Below, one piece after another: positions 1-10,850 of a stretch of DNA of 64,000 nt. Source of the stretch: Nageia nagi (taxonomy: Eukaryota > Pinophyta). The stretch's first letter is position 1, and every line of letters starts with the position of its first letter. The stretch spans positions 97,774,001 to 97,838,000 of the forward strand of contig JBITNC010000001.1 in the NCBI GenBank assembly GCA_050084985.1. The letters are read 5' to 3'. A model generated the notes under the pieces. It saw only the letters and a program-made list of their open reading frames with translations. It was not told the origin of the DNA and ran no database searches. The position numbers and the translations under genes were made by a program.

Positions 1-123
1 AAAATACCATCATGAATTGATCAATGGTGCACTATAAGTCATCACGAAGATGCCATGCCAAAAACTTATAGTCACCTACTGTATATAAAAATATGTGTTG
101 ATTATCATTACAAAATAAAGCAT

Positions 124-331
124 CACATATGAATTTCTCACATATGGATAAATGAACAGTGCCAAAAGATACATAAGAGGTCCTCACACATGGATAATTG
201 AACAATGCTAGATTGATTAAAAATAGAGTATGCACATATGAGTTCCTCACATATGGATAACTGAATAATGCAAAAAGACACATAAGAGTTTTTCACACAT
301 GGATAATTGAAAAATGCAAGATTGGCCAATT
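124..331. repeat. Imperfect tandem duplication, ~109-bp unit x2
   Basis: Two adjacent copies start at 124 and 233, each opening with CACATATGA and carrying the same landmarks in order (CACATATGGATAA, a run ending ACATAAGAG, CACACATGGATAATTGA, then GATTG). Within a unit the CACATATGGATAA/CACACATGGATAA element is itself repeated, so the block is a two-level repeat. It lies just downstream, in minus-strand sense, of the Copia remnant at 454-3060, where a 3' LTR would be expected. It does not resemble the LTR at 5801-6301. Confidence 0.75.
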
Positions 332-453
332 TGTACAAGTTTCTCATGCAGAGCGAACTTACCATAAAGGTGTATAACAAAATCAACACTATATAGCATA
401 AAATCTTTCTGGAGGTGAAGTTATCATCACAAATATGAATTCAACATAAGAAT

Positions 454-3060
454 TCAAACTTCACTCCCCCTTGAGGGTAACTTCACCAATCTGATAGCAT
501 CCTTTAGCTTATAGAATTGAACTTTTGAGAGGGGCTTGGTGAACAAATCAGTGAAGTTCAAGGTGGATGGATAATACTCCAGGTGTATGATGCCATCATG
601 AACCTTTTCCTTGGTAAACATCTCATACTCCATTTTCATGGCTTCCATCTAACACTCATGTTTAGAAGTTTCTTTGAAGGTTGAGGGCTCATGGTTATTG
701 TCAATTTTGATAATTAAAGATTTATTCAAGGTCATGCTCCTTGTTACCCTTTATGTTGGAGAATTTTGTTCCTGTGGTGACTTATCTATATCAATATCCA
801 ACCATCTAGGAGCAATTGAAGAGTCCTTTGGATCATCAACATTTTTATTAGAAGTAGATTCTTCAAGAAGTTCATTGAACTTTACATCCTTTAAAATAAA
901 CACTACTTTATAGGTTGGAGAGTAGAGTTTGTAGCCTTTATGCTAACTGTTATAACTCATAAATATGCATTTTTCAATATTTTTATTCAACTTCTTCATT
1001 TTCTCAGAAATAATGTAGGAGAAAGATTCACAACCAAATACCTTAAGGTGAGAAATGTTAGGTTTTCTTTCTAACCATGTCTCAAAAGGAGTTTTACTTT
1101 GAATAACTTTTTGTGGGACACCTATTCAAGGTGTAAATAACAATGCTCATAGCTTCACCTTACAAGAACTTAGAAAGATTACCCAACATGTATCTATCCA
1201 TCTTCATAATTATTCTATTTTTTTTTGCAACACCATTCTGTTGAGGAGTGTAAGGAATTGTAAATTACCTCTTAATTTTATATTTACTATAATAGTCATT
1301 GAACTCATTACTATTATATTCTCCTCCATTATTTAATCTCAACATCTTGATTTTAAGATTAGTCTAATTCTCAATAAAGGTCTTAAAAATTTTAAAACTC
1401 TCAAAGGTTTGATCCTTATGCTCAAGTAGATACCCAAAGGTCATTCTACTAAATTCATCAATGAAGGTCAAGACGTAAGATGCTCTTCTAAATGATTTAA
1501 TCTAAAATAGACCATCAAATCTGAATGCATAAGTTAAAAAATTTGAGATGCTTTTATTACTTTATCTTTTTTCAAATTTTTATCTATGCATCTTACCAAG
1601 AATGCACTTCTCGTATAGACCAATTGAAGGAGAAATTGAAGGCAAACCTTCCACAAGTTCTTAGTCTTTTATGATTTGAATACTCTTGTGGTTAAGGTGA
1701 CTTAAATAATGATACCAAAGATTACCTTTAAAATACACATTAGAAGTAAGACACATCTTTAATGGAACTTAATCCATAATGTAGAGGTTATCTTTCACTG
1801 ATCCTTCAACTAAAATGGTAAGTTCTTTTTTAATACATCAAGATTGAGATTCGAACTCAAAAGAGTACCATTTTCTAACAACTTGGATTATGAAAAAAAG
1901 GTTCATCTTTAACTTAGGAACATAGAGAACATTTTCAAGAACTTTTTCATGAATTAGCACACTTCCAATTTTTTAGACTTCAAGGGTAGAGTTATCACTT
2001 ATCATAATTGCATCTTTATTATACTTATGAAAGTTTTTAAACTTTTTTTTTTCAAAGCATAGGTGATTAGTGCAACTAGAGTCAATGATCCATTTAGATG
2101 AAAAGGTGTGAGACATGGAGTAGAGTGCCACAATAAAACTAGCATGAGCATTTTTTTTTCCTTTGTAGCTCTTTATATTTCCATTACCTTTGTACTTTTA
2201 TTTTCTTTTTTTTATAATAATTAACTTCTTTGTGACTTTAAATGCCATAATAGTTACAATTACCATCAAATTTTTTTTTAAGATAAAAAGTGTTTACTTT
2301 ACCTTTTTCATCTCTTTACTTAAAATGATTATTGTTACCGTTATTCCTGCTACTATGATTATTATTTCTATTATTTCTATTACTGTTGTAGCTATTGCCT
2401 CTTTTCTCAAACCTTTTGAAGGAAAAAGGATAAGATTTCTTTTAATAGTTGAACTTCTTCTTAAAAAGAGTTTTGGTTGCTCTAAGAGTAACATTATTAT
2501 CTCTAGAAGAAGAAATTAATCTTTTATTATTAAAGATTTTCTCATGCTTCAGTAGGTGTCTTGAAAGATTCTCAAAAGAGATGACTTCTTCTTCATCATC
2601 AAGCTTTGAAAAGAGGTTTTGAAAAATGATGAAGACTATGAACTCATTATTGATTCAATTGCATCCATAAGCAGCAAGTTGGATCTTTAAGTTAGTGATT
2701 TTATTCAAGTAGATAGCCATATTTTTATCTTTCTCTTGATGATATTAAAGTAACTTTTGGAGAATGGTAAACATTTTTGAAAAGTTTGAACTAAGGTAGA
2801 TTTGCTTAAGCTTATCCCATGCTTTCTTTGTTGAGGTTGAAGAGGATATCATCAGGAGCATGTCATCTGAAATTGCACGATAAATCATAGAGGTTACCAA
2901 CTCATTTTTTATGTTGTAAGCTTTTAATGCCTTCTCATCTATAGGAGGTACAAATTTTTCATTCATTATTTGCCATAGCTTCCTTACCGGTAATTTAGCT
3001 CTCATCTAAAGTTCTCAAATTTCATAGTTGGAACCATCAAGAATGTATTTGGGTAAAAAA
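454..3060 (-). pseudogene. Ty1/Copia gag-pol remnant lacking reverse transcriptase
   Basis: Decayed Copia polyprotein on the minus strand, broken by many stops and frame changes. Order from its N-terminus: gag of the UBN2 type (about 3040-2745), a degenerate CCHC knuckle (about 2262-2208), protease with WIIDSSCTNHL (2092-2050; the usual DSG is DSS), the GAG-pre-integrase segment (HYLSHLNHKS near 1715-1680, then a CxxGK motif near 1600), and integrase core with LTFIDEFSRMTFGYL near 1480-1430, LRLNNGGEY near 1345-1313 (expected Asp replaced by Asn) and QQNGVAKK near 1240. The post-integrase region follows (1000-660). The frame then passes directly from the pre-RT segment (MEAMKMEYEMF, 648) into the C-terminal tail (LFTKPLSK, about 550). 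The whole RT and most of RNase H, some 500-600 residues in a complete element, are absent. A purine-rich tract follows near 463-480. Confidence 0.88.
463..480 (-). other. Polypurine tract of the minus-strand Copia remnant
   Basis: On the minus strand the sequence reads CAAGGGGGAGTGAAG directly after the C-terminal polyprotein frame. Its position and composition fit the plus-strand priming site of a Copia element. The sequence beyond it (towards position 1) shows no match to the LTR at 5801-6301, so the matching 3' LTR is lost, different or outside the window. Confidence 0.55.
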
Positions 3061-5787
3061 GATTCTTCTATATGCTATACAAAAATGTTAAATAATAAGC
3101 ATGTATTTTTAATAAATCAAGTAAATAATACATGTTACATTTAATACTAAAGACATGCTTAATAAGTGCAAATATTTTTATAATTCAAATTATTACCTAT
3201 GTATCCAAACACATTTCTTATCTCAAGAACTGTAGATGTAGAGTGACATTATTAAGGTTTATTTTCTTATCTAAAATTAGACCTTCATTTGGATGTCCAC
3301 ACAAGAGGAGCTCAAGTACTACCAATCCTCAACTAGTTCCCCTTAGGCAGCAATATACTTTCACAAGGAGAAGTACTAGCTATTTTCTAAAATTATGATA
3401 TTTATTGAATTAATCAAATTATTAATCTTGATTAGGTTTCAAGTTTTCCTCCTAGGTTATCAGGATAATTCTTGAATGGATGTGCAGACATGTGATATCA
3501 CTACACACATGCCTATCCACCTAATAGAGTTATGTCTTGATCAATAGAGGACTTAAAGGTAATTAAAAATATAAACTTTTCACCACTTAGATCGTCGAAC
3601 TTAAAGGTTCCAGTTCGTCTGTTCTCATCTCATGGCTCTCCAAATAATTCATGTTGCAGAATGTACATGCAGATTTATTCATTTTAGGAGGTTGCTCATA
3701 TCAATGTTTGCATTTTTATTTACATAAGCAAATAAATCAAAATATGAAACATAAAAAAAAGCATAAATAAAACATCATCCATTCATAACTTGAAACCTAA
3801 GTGTCCAATGGATTTTATTTACTAACCCTTAAAGAACATCTTTACACAAGTCCATATTTTTTTCAAGTTTATTTTGCAAAAAAAAAAGAGAAATACTTAA
3901 GCATAAGCATGTATTAATTCTAAAAATTTGCATAAGTTATCTTTGCATGAAGGCTAAATACTCAACATGTATCTTTTAACTTAACAAATTAAGTTCTAAG
4001 CATGCAACATTAACTTAAAAATTTAGTTCTAAGCATGCATTTATTAACTTAAAATTTTTAAGTAATAAGCATAAGTAAGCATACATCATTCTAATAAATT
4101 AAGAAGCATGCACTATTTAACTTAAAAATTTAAGTAAAACATGCATCATTAACTTAAGTAATAAGCATAAGTAAGAATGCATCATTCCAATAAATTAAGT
4201 ACGAAGCATGTACTATTTAACTTAAAAATTTAAGTAAAATATGTATCATTAACTTAAATAATAAGTATAAGTAAGCATGCATCATTCCAATAAATTAAAT
4301 AAGAAGTATGCACTATTTAACTTAAAAATTTAAGTAAAACATGTATTATTAACTTAAAATTTTAAATTTTAAACATGTATCATTAACTTAAAAAAAGATA
4401 TATGCACCATTCTCATAAGTTGCATAAGTTCATTTATCAACTTTATGAATGCTAAGAGAGGTATATATATATAAAAAACTTAGGCATCCATCAATTCAAA
4501 AATTTTAATATTTAAAGTAAAAAGAAACATAAAATTTCCCCTTCAAATAGGAATTGCAAAAAAAATACTTAACAGTTATGAACTTAAATGAGTAACTTGT
4601 TGAACAAGAAAAAAAAGTGAAATGTATTAAATGGAAAAAGATTTAAGCTTTTACTCCATGTCAGATTCATAAAAGAGGATTAATTGCTTGATAAGAAAGG
4701 CAAAAATAATAATGTGAACAACTCCTAAAAAGGACTGGCATTCAATAAAAGCATATGGGTGCCCAAAAGAAAATTAAACTAGGGATGAGATCGACGAAGA
4801 GAGAATGGCAAGGAGAGGGCTGAACAATGTAAGAAAAATGACCAAGTCAATTCATTGACATCGAGGAATAGAGATTGAAATGTTTTTGCGCATGGATGAT
4901 GCGATGGCGAGTGGCTAAAATGTTTCTACGACTGGTCCAAAACACTCAGCATGTGAGGCAATGGAGATGGGTGCGAACATGGTCGGAGAGTTCTGCTGAG
5001 GAGTAGGGAGAAGAAGCCACGAGATTGAGGTGAGGGTTTGATGGGTCATCCCATATCTTCCTCGTCTGCATTTCCATGGTATTATTTCAAAAACCTAAAG
5101 GTGCCACCGTCGCGTAGTCAGACACACATTGGAAAAACATGCAGATTCTTGCATGGCATAGATAGGGTTTGGTCAGGCTTTGGTTTGGCCTAAATTTCCC
5201 TTAAAATTAAAATGGTAAATAATGCACGCCTCAAAATGCCCAAACGTTGAAATCATTCTCCCCTTTTTTTATTTATTTATAAACTTTGAAAAAAAATTTA
5301 TGTAACATTTTATTTACAAAGTTACTGAAAGAGAAAAAAAATACAGTATTGATTATGTATGAAATAGTAAATATGTTAAAAGGAAATTCCTCTTTTTTTT
5401 TAAAAAAAAATTGCTTGATATAAAAAAAACGTTTATAAAATAATGTATAATAATTATACAATATTATATTGAGTTGATTTCTTCAAACAAATGTAACTAA
5501 AAATTGTATACAAATTACATATTTTCCCTAATGTATTATTGCTCAATCATTAACATAAAAAATTATTAGTAAAAGGAGCAATAATATGTGATGTTATTAA
5601 GGCAAAGTTGGCTAGAATTGAACTAACATAATCATAAGAGAATGTTAGTATCAAAATGAACAAACAAAAAAGGATAGGGGGTTATACCTCAAAATTGTTT
5701 TACCTTGACCTAGAAGAGTGATCCTCCAAAAAAAAGGTTGAAGATTAGTTTCCAAACCAAAGAAGTGAAAAGGAACCTTCAAGTCGT
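3061..5787. other. AT-rich non-coding stretch between Copia gag and PBS
   Basis: No convincing gene seen. The stretch contains poly(A/T) runs, the ~98-bp tandem repeat at 4064-4400 listed separately, and a slightly more GC-rich, structured patch at 4780-5110 with no recognisable protein. It is much longer than a normal Copia leader, so it probably includes one or more unidentified insertions. Confidence 0.5.
4064..4400. repeat. AT-rich tandem repeat, ~98-bp unit, ~3 copies
   Basis: The landmark AATAAGCATAAGTAAG recurs at 4064, 4160 and (as AATAAGTATAAGTAAG) 4260. Each time it is followed by GCATCATT-like, AATAAATTAA, a GCACTATTTAACTTAAAAAT block and AAGTAAAA. Copies differ by scattered substitutions, indicating an old array. 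Shorter partial units (AAGCATGCA plus TTAACTTAAAA) extend the pattern upstream to about 3985. Confidence 0.75.
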
Positions 5788-5797
5788 TCTGATACCA
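5788..5797 (-). other. Primer-binding site, initiator tRNA-Met type
   Basis: The minus strand reads TGGTATCAGA three bases inside the end of the LTR at 5801. This is the sequence complementary to the 3' end of plant initiator tRNA-Met, used by many plant Copia elements to prime first-strand synthesis. Its presence beside the LTR shows that this LTR is a 5' LTR with internal sequence retained, not a solo LTR. Confidence 0.8.
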
Positions 5798-6075
5798 ATT
5801 TGAAGGAATTAACACTAACAAGATAATTCTTAATTAACCAAGATCACATGAAAGCTTTTATTCACATCTAACAAACTCACACATAAGACAATCTCACAAA
5901 GTAACTCAAGATGTGAAGTGGTTCCTCCAATTAGGAGTACATCCACTAACTAGATCTTTACTTCAATAACAAATACAATTCTTTTACAATCCTCTTAATC
6001 TCAACTCCTACACTTCTATCCTATATCATAACTTTACTCTACAAATTGGTGTATGATAACAAAGAAGGAGCCTTC

Positions 6076-6083
6076 TATTTATA
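6076..6083 (-). promoter_or_regulatory. LTR TATA box
   Basis: The minus strand reads CCTATAAATAGAAGGC, a strong plant TATA box in the expected mid-LTR position, about 280 bases from the primer-binding site. It marks the probable U3/R boundary of the LTR. Confidence 0.65.
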
Positions 6084-6209
6084 GGCTAAAATCTCTCTTT
6101 GGATCACCCTTTTATCCAATGTACAAAAGCATGACATGCATATCCTTTTACCCAAGGGGCATGCTCATGACATAGAGTGCAGGACAAGTTACATTATCAT
6201 ATTTATTTA

Positions 6210-6244
6210 AATACTTAAGGTATCAAATGATACTCTTAAGTATT
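6210..6244. repeat. Near-perfect hairpin in LTR U3
   Basis: The left arm AATACTTAAGGTATCA and the right arm TGATACTCTTAAGTATT are reverse complements except for one bulged T, with a loop of about two bases. It lies upstream of the LTR TATA box on the minus strand, where a regulatory palindrome could act, but no function can be shown. Confidence 0.7.
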
Positions 6245-6304
6245 AGTGAATTTACATAGAAGATTTAATACAACCTTTACAATAATGCATTATACATTCC
6301 AATA

Positions 6305-8850
6305 ACCTCAAGATGCTATTGGTACATATCTATCTCCTCCCAAATTTAATAAAAAATATCCAAATGAATGCAATTGGTACCAAGAGATGATGGATAAAAT
6401 GTAAAATAATATTCTTGAACCAGCCATCTCACAAAATGACTTTAATCCATCTCAAACACCAATTGCACAAAATATTGGTCAAAATTGTTTTCCACCTCAA
6501 GAATGAAAACTATTTAGCAACCAAGACACCATATTTAAAACCTTTCAACCATCCAAAGAACCTTCGGTTGTGGAGAATTTACAACCAAGCATATATTTTC
6601 TCAATTTTCGAAAGAATATCCAATAAGCATAAGAAATCTTCAACCGGAGGTTATCACAAGAAAATCCAATAATTCCTCAACCTCTAGCTAAAGTTGAACA
6701 ATAATACTTTCAAAATATAATACCCAACTTTCAAAATATTATTCAACACAACACACCTCTACCATTCCAAAGGGCTATGAATTTTAACCAAGCTAATTCT
6801 TCTTAACACATTACCTTCCAAAATTCACAAAATATCCAAAACACTAATGCCAATAATTTTTAAAATTCATAAAAGAAAGGGTCTTTGAACATAAATCCAC
6901 AAGGTCAAAACTCCAATGTTGATCAATTTAACCAAGCCAATATTTATGATTGGGATAGCCTTAATCAACCTTTTGTGTAATACCAACAAAATACCCAAAG
7001 TGGGCCAAACTAAAGTATGGCTTGTTTTCAAACTCCTCCATTTCCAAATACCTCCAACAACAACATGCAACACCTTTATGGAGCTCAAAAATACACTCAT
7101 AATCCACTACAAAATACCAACCAACACAATACCCAACAAGGTTCTTCAACTCTATCCATGGAAGATATGCAATAATTGATTGGGCATATGCAAAATCTTA
7201 TGTACTAAAACTAGGTGGTTGATGTACATGCAAGTTAAAATCAGAATATTTTACAAGGTACATAACAAAGGCAAGTTCATGATATGCAACAAAATAGTGA
7301 TCAAAATATGCAACAAAGTCATATTCTCAATAGTCAATTTCAGCCCCAAGGTCAACAATAGGGTTGTAATCAAAATCTTAGGCACAATTTACAAGGACCA
7401 TCTTGGGGACAACAAGGCACCTTCCATAACCCTAATGCACATGCTTTTTAGAGGTAAGTGAGTTTTTTCAATAAACCAAATCAGTATTATGATGGATCAA
7501 ATCCACCCCATAGTGGATCGAATTCATCTTATGGAGGACCCAATGTACACAATGAAAGCCAAATTATGAGAAGATTGCAAGAATTAGAGGCTAAGATAAA
7601 TAATTCAAGATTATCTAAAGTAAACTATGGGAAAATATAAATGATCCTATAAATCCTTGTATTCCCATGATTTTTTACCCTACGAAGTTTGCGATGCCTA
7701 AAATAGATAAGTTAAAGAGTAAAGAGGATCAAAAGGAGCATTTGAGGCACTTCAAACATGCTTGTTACTTGATTGCAAATGATAATTCTCTATTAATGAG
7801 AACTTTTCCTATGACTCTTGGGGGAAAAGCTATGAATTGGTACAATGACCTACCACAATATAGCTTATATAAATTTGACCAACTTGCAAACCACTTTCTT
7901 GAACATTTCTATATCAATATTAAGAAGAGGGCTTCCATTACAGATTCAATGAAGTTGTATCAATTTGATCAAGAATGCATTTCTAACTATGTTATTAGGT
8001 ATTGGTATTTGATTATAAATATACACTTCTCTTTTCCTTAAGAGGAGTTGTTGAGACTATTTAGCAAAAGTTGCATTAGGAAAATCTCTACTTATCTCCA
8101 AATACAACAACATAGGACCTTTAAGAAAGCAATTTCCCAAGAAAAGGTTATAGAGGAGGTAATGGTGTAGAATGATGAGATCAAAATGATAAAAAAAGAA
8201 AATAATAATTGTGTTTATAGATCCAATAAGAGTCATTCTACAAATGGAGGCAAGTCCCAAGTCAATCAATTGATGCTTCAAGCACCACCACCACCTTCAA
8301 TGCAAAATGTTCAACAAGCTAATCAAATGAATGTATCAAGTCAACCTTACAATCAGAATCAATCATAGAGAAAGAATCAAAATCAAGCACAAGGGTAGTC
8401 TTCTAGGCCACAAAGGAAGTTTGAGCTATTGGGAGAACCTTTGTCCAAGATCTTCACAAAAATTAATGATGATAAACTATTAAGATTACCATAAGTTTGA
8501 TGGGATCCTTCTTGGGCCACTAAACCATGGTATAAGGATCATGAGTTTTATGATTTTTATAGGGTGTAATGATATAGTACTAACCATTGCATTTATCTAG
8601 GCAAGGTCATTTAGAGTTTCATAGATTTAGAGAAGCTAGTGCTTAATGGTACATCTTTGTATCGTAACACCAACTTGCAAGTTTACCATAATATGTTGCC
8701 TCAATGGGGTGTGAATCAAGTTAGTACCACTAGGCATTACAATCAATCTTTACCTACTCAAAATGTACCCTATGACTATAGAAAACATCAACAACATGTA
8801 GCCACCAGGCCTAACAAGTACAAAGAACATATGGTTAATGTTTGAATGGT
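6305..8850 (+). pseudogene. Gypsy gag with Gln/Asn-rich N-terminal region
   Basis: The N-terminal half (about 6305-7640, frame-shifted several times) is strikingly rich in Asn and Gln, with many Pro, Phe and His; one clean piece is 7458-7640, which ends in a short heptad-like segment (RRLQELEAKINN). Next comes the capsid-like Retrotrans_gag domain, open at 7667-8041, with the hallmark FPMTLGGKAMNWYNDLP and LANHFLEHFY. A Pro/Gln-rich linker (8186-8368) is followed by a decayed zinc-knuckle-like segment near 8515-8640, where Cys positions are partly replaced by Tyr. The domain order fits plant Gypsy gag; the long Q/N-rich leader is unusual in extent. Non-functional through stops. Confidence 0.8.
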
Positions 8851-9081
8851 AAATGTAGCCACCAAGGCTAACAAGCACAAAGAAAAAGGAAAGGGCCAAT
8901 GAAAAGCTCATGGGGATACATGGGTGGACATTAATATACCAAATCATATTCCTTCTCCTCCTCCTCTAGCACAATGGGGTGTTAAGAAGTTACAAAGCAA
9001 CTTTGAGCAATAATTAAGACTTATATCAATCAGATCCTCTCAATAAGATCTAATCAAGAATTCTCATCAAATAGAGAGGCT

Positions 9082-9729
9082 TTGGATCATATTTTGCAAA
9101 CTATAGAGTTGGATGCCTCAAATCCCAACATTTTTATCAACTTGATTAAGAGTGTGCAAGTGAATGTAGAGCCATTTATTTCATTTTTTCAGCATAAGAT
9201 CTACAATGTTGTAAATCAAAAGTATAAGGATCCTCCCTTACACATTATATCCCATGTTGATGGAAAATATTTCAAAAGGGTACTTGTGGATGGTGGATTA
9301 ACCATCAATGTGGTTTCTTCATCAACATTAGCAAAGCTTACCCTACCTTTGTCATATCTTAAGACTTTCACACTTATTTTATAAGATTTCAACAATTAAT
9401 CATGAAACACATTGGGTGGTATTATTTTTCCTATCTTGGTAGAATCCAAGACTATTCATGCATGCTTTTAGGTGATAGAGAGAGAACAATAGTATAACAT
9501 ACTACTTGGAAGGCCTTGGATTAGAGAGATGGAATGCATCCCTTCCACATTACATGAATGTATAAAATATCTTGAGGATGGGGTTGTACATTGCATATGG
9601 ATGGATGAGGAACCTTTCAGCCATTGTAACCTTCTTGAGCTACCTAATGGTCCTATCCTTTCACCACCATCGTATTTCCTGAGATTATCTATATTAACCA
9701 AGGGATTAATGAAAAATTTCAAGAATTAA
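9082..9729 (+). pseudogene. Gypsy aspartic protease region
   Basis: The frame 9082-9384 carries ISHVDGKYFKRVLVDGG followed by LTINVVSSSTLAKL, the retropepsin-like active-site region of Gypsy polyproteins that have DGG rather than DTG. A second piece at 9468-9729 contains YNILLGRPWI and a downstream IPSTLHECIKYL, the conserved C-terminal protease landmarks. In the element this enzyme would mature Gag and Pol. Stops between the two pieces make it inactive. Confidence 0.8.
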
Positions 9730-10850
9730 AATGTGAATCAATTAATAAACTAGTCCCAACTAAAAATGAACAAAGCTCCATAGATGTGCAAAAATATGAT
9801 AATAAAACAATTATCTATGAGGAGCCTAAGGAAGATACCCTTGTGATACCTTCCCCTACAATTCAAGAAGAAATCTCTTGGAAGGCATGAATGACATACC
9901 TAGATAAAAAACTTAAACAAACTAACTCCTCTACATTGGAACCAAGTATAATTACTAAAATAGAGGAGAGTAATAAGGTTAAAGAGGACCTTTAAGTTGT
10001 AACTAAAAAATAAAAGAAGAAGGAATCCATAAATGATCACGAGCATATCTCTCGAGTGGATACCCAATTTAAAAATATTAGCATCGATGAGTATACCATT
10101 TATGACATTATGTTTAATATCTTATCTTTTCATGATGTAGATCATTCGTATGAGTCTCTCTTGGCCATTGGTACCACTTATTCCATCGAATAACCAAAGT
10201 AGCTTTGTTTATGTAGGTCTTGATTTTCCCTATTACCATGTTCTTAAGGTTGCATAAAAAAAAGTGTTTTTAGGTAAACTCAATTATTTATCTAGACCTT
10301 CCTTTATTTGTCACTACTTTTCTAAGTGTAAAATGGAAGGGATTTGGCTTTGATCGGTATGAACAAGGCATGATTCATGTCATGCAACTACCTACTCAAG
10401 AAGACAAAGAAAAATAAGGCCTTAGTTTCAAATATCCTCAAATAATAACATCCATAGCCCAAATCCATGAGATTGAGAATGAGGGAGACTATGAGGAACT
10501 TGTCTTCCCTCGTGAGGAATTGCTATATAAAGCACCCTCTTCTCCAACATCTTATTATTCTATTCATCCCTTTATATTTGAACAAATAAACATGGTTGGA
10601 GTCTCCTCGATTTATCCTTTCTTTCATCCCCTTAATTTTGATAGTATTCATGTGGTGGATCAAGATACGACTAATTTTAGTATCATACCTACGATTGATC
10701 TTACCACCCATGATAGTTTTATTTTACCTTGTAGCCATGTCGAACCCTATTATGATGAGCCAAATGGGGATACCTATCAACCTTATCTTAACCACTAATG
10801 GGAGGATGAATCACACATGATAGTTAAGGAGTCAGTTGAGATTGCCTAGG
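9730..10850 (+). pseudogene. Protease-RT linker of the Gypsy element
   Basis: Low-conservation linker with several short acidic or Ser/Thr-rich frames, including 10520-10798. No catalytic motif seen. The region keeps the length typical of this Gypsy type between protease and RT, so it is treated as part of the polyprotein rather than an insertion. Confidence 0.5.

Larger units (their letters stand above)
5801..6301 (-). mobile_element. Copia 5' LTR (minus strand), ~500 bp
   Basis: Read on the plus strand it starts TGAAGGAATTAAC at 5801, next to the primer-binding site, and is placed to end ATTCCA at 6301 by the TG...CA rule and a short inverted terminal match (GGAAT/ATTCC). Inside, on the minus strand, lie a TATA box (6076-6083) and a U3 hairpin (6210-6244). 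Immediately beyond 6301 the open gag frame of the plus-strand Gypsy element resumes, so the LTR appears inserted in that gag. The left boundary is well supported; the right one is inferred. No second LTR copy was found in the window. Confidence 0.65.

Noticed and set aside
5788-5797. tRNA gene near 5790
   Set aside because: Only the 10-12 bases complementary to a tRNA 3' end are present; no cloverleaf can be drawn. It is a primer-binding site.
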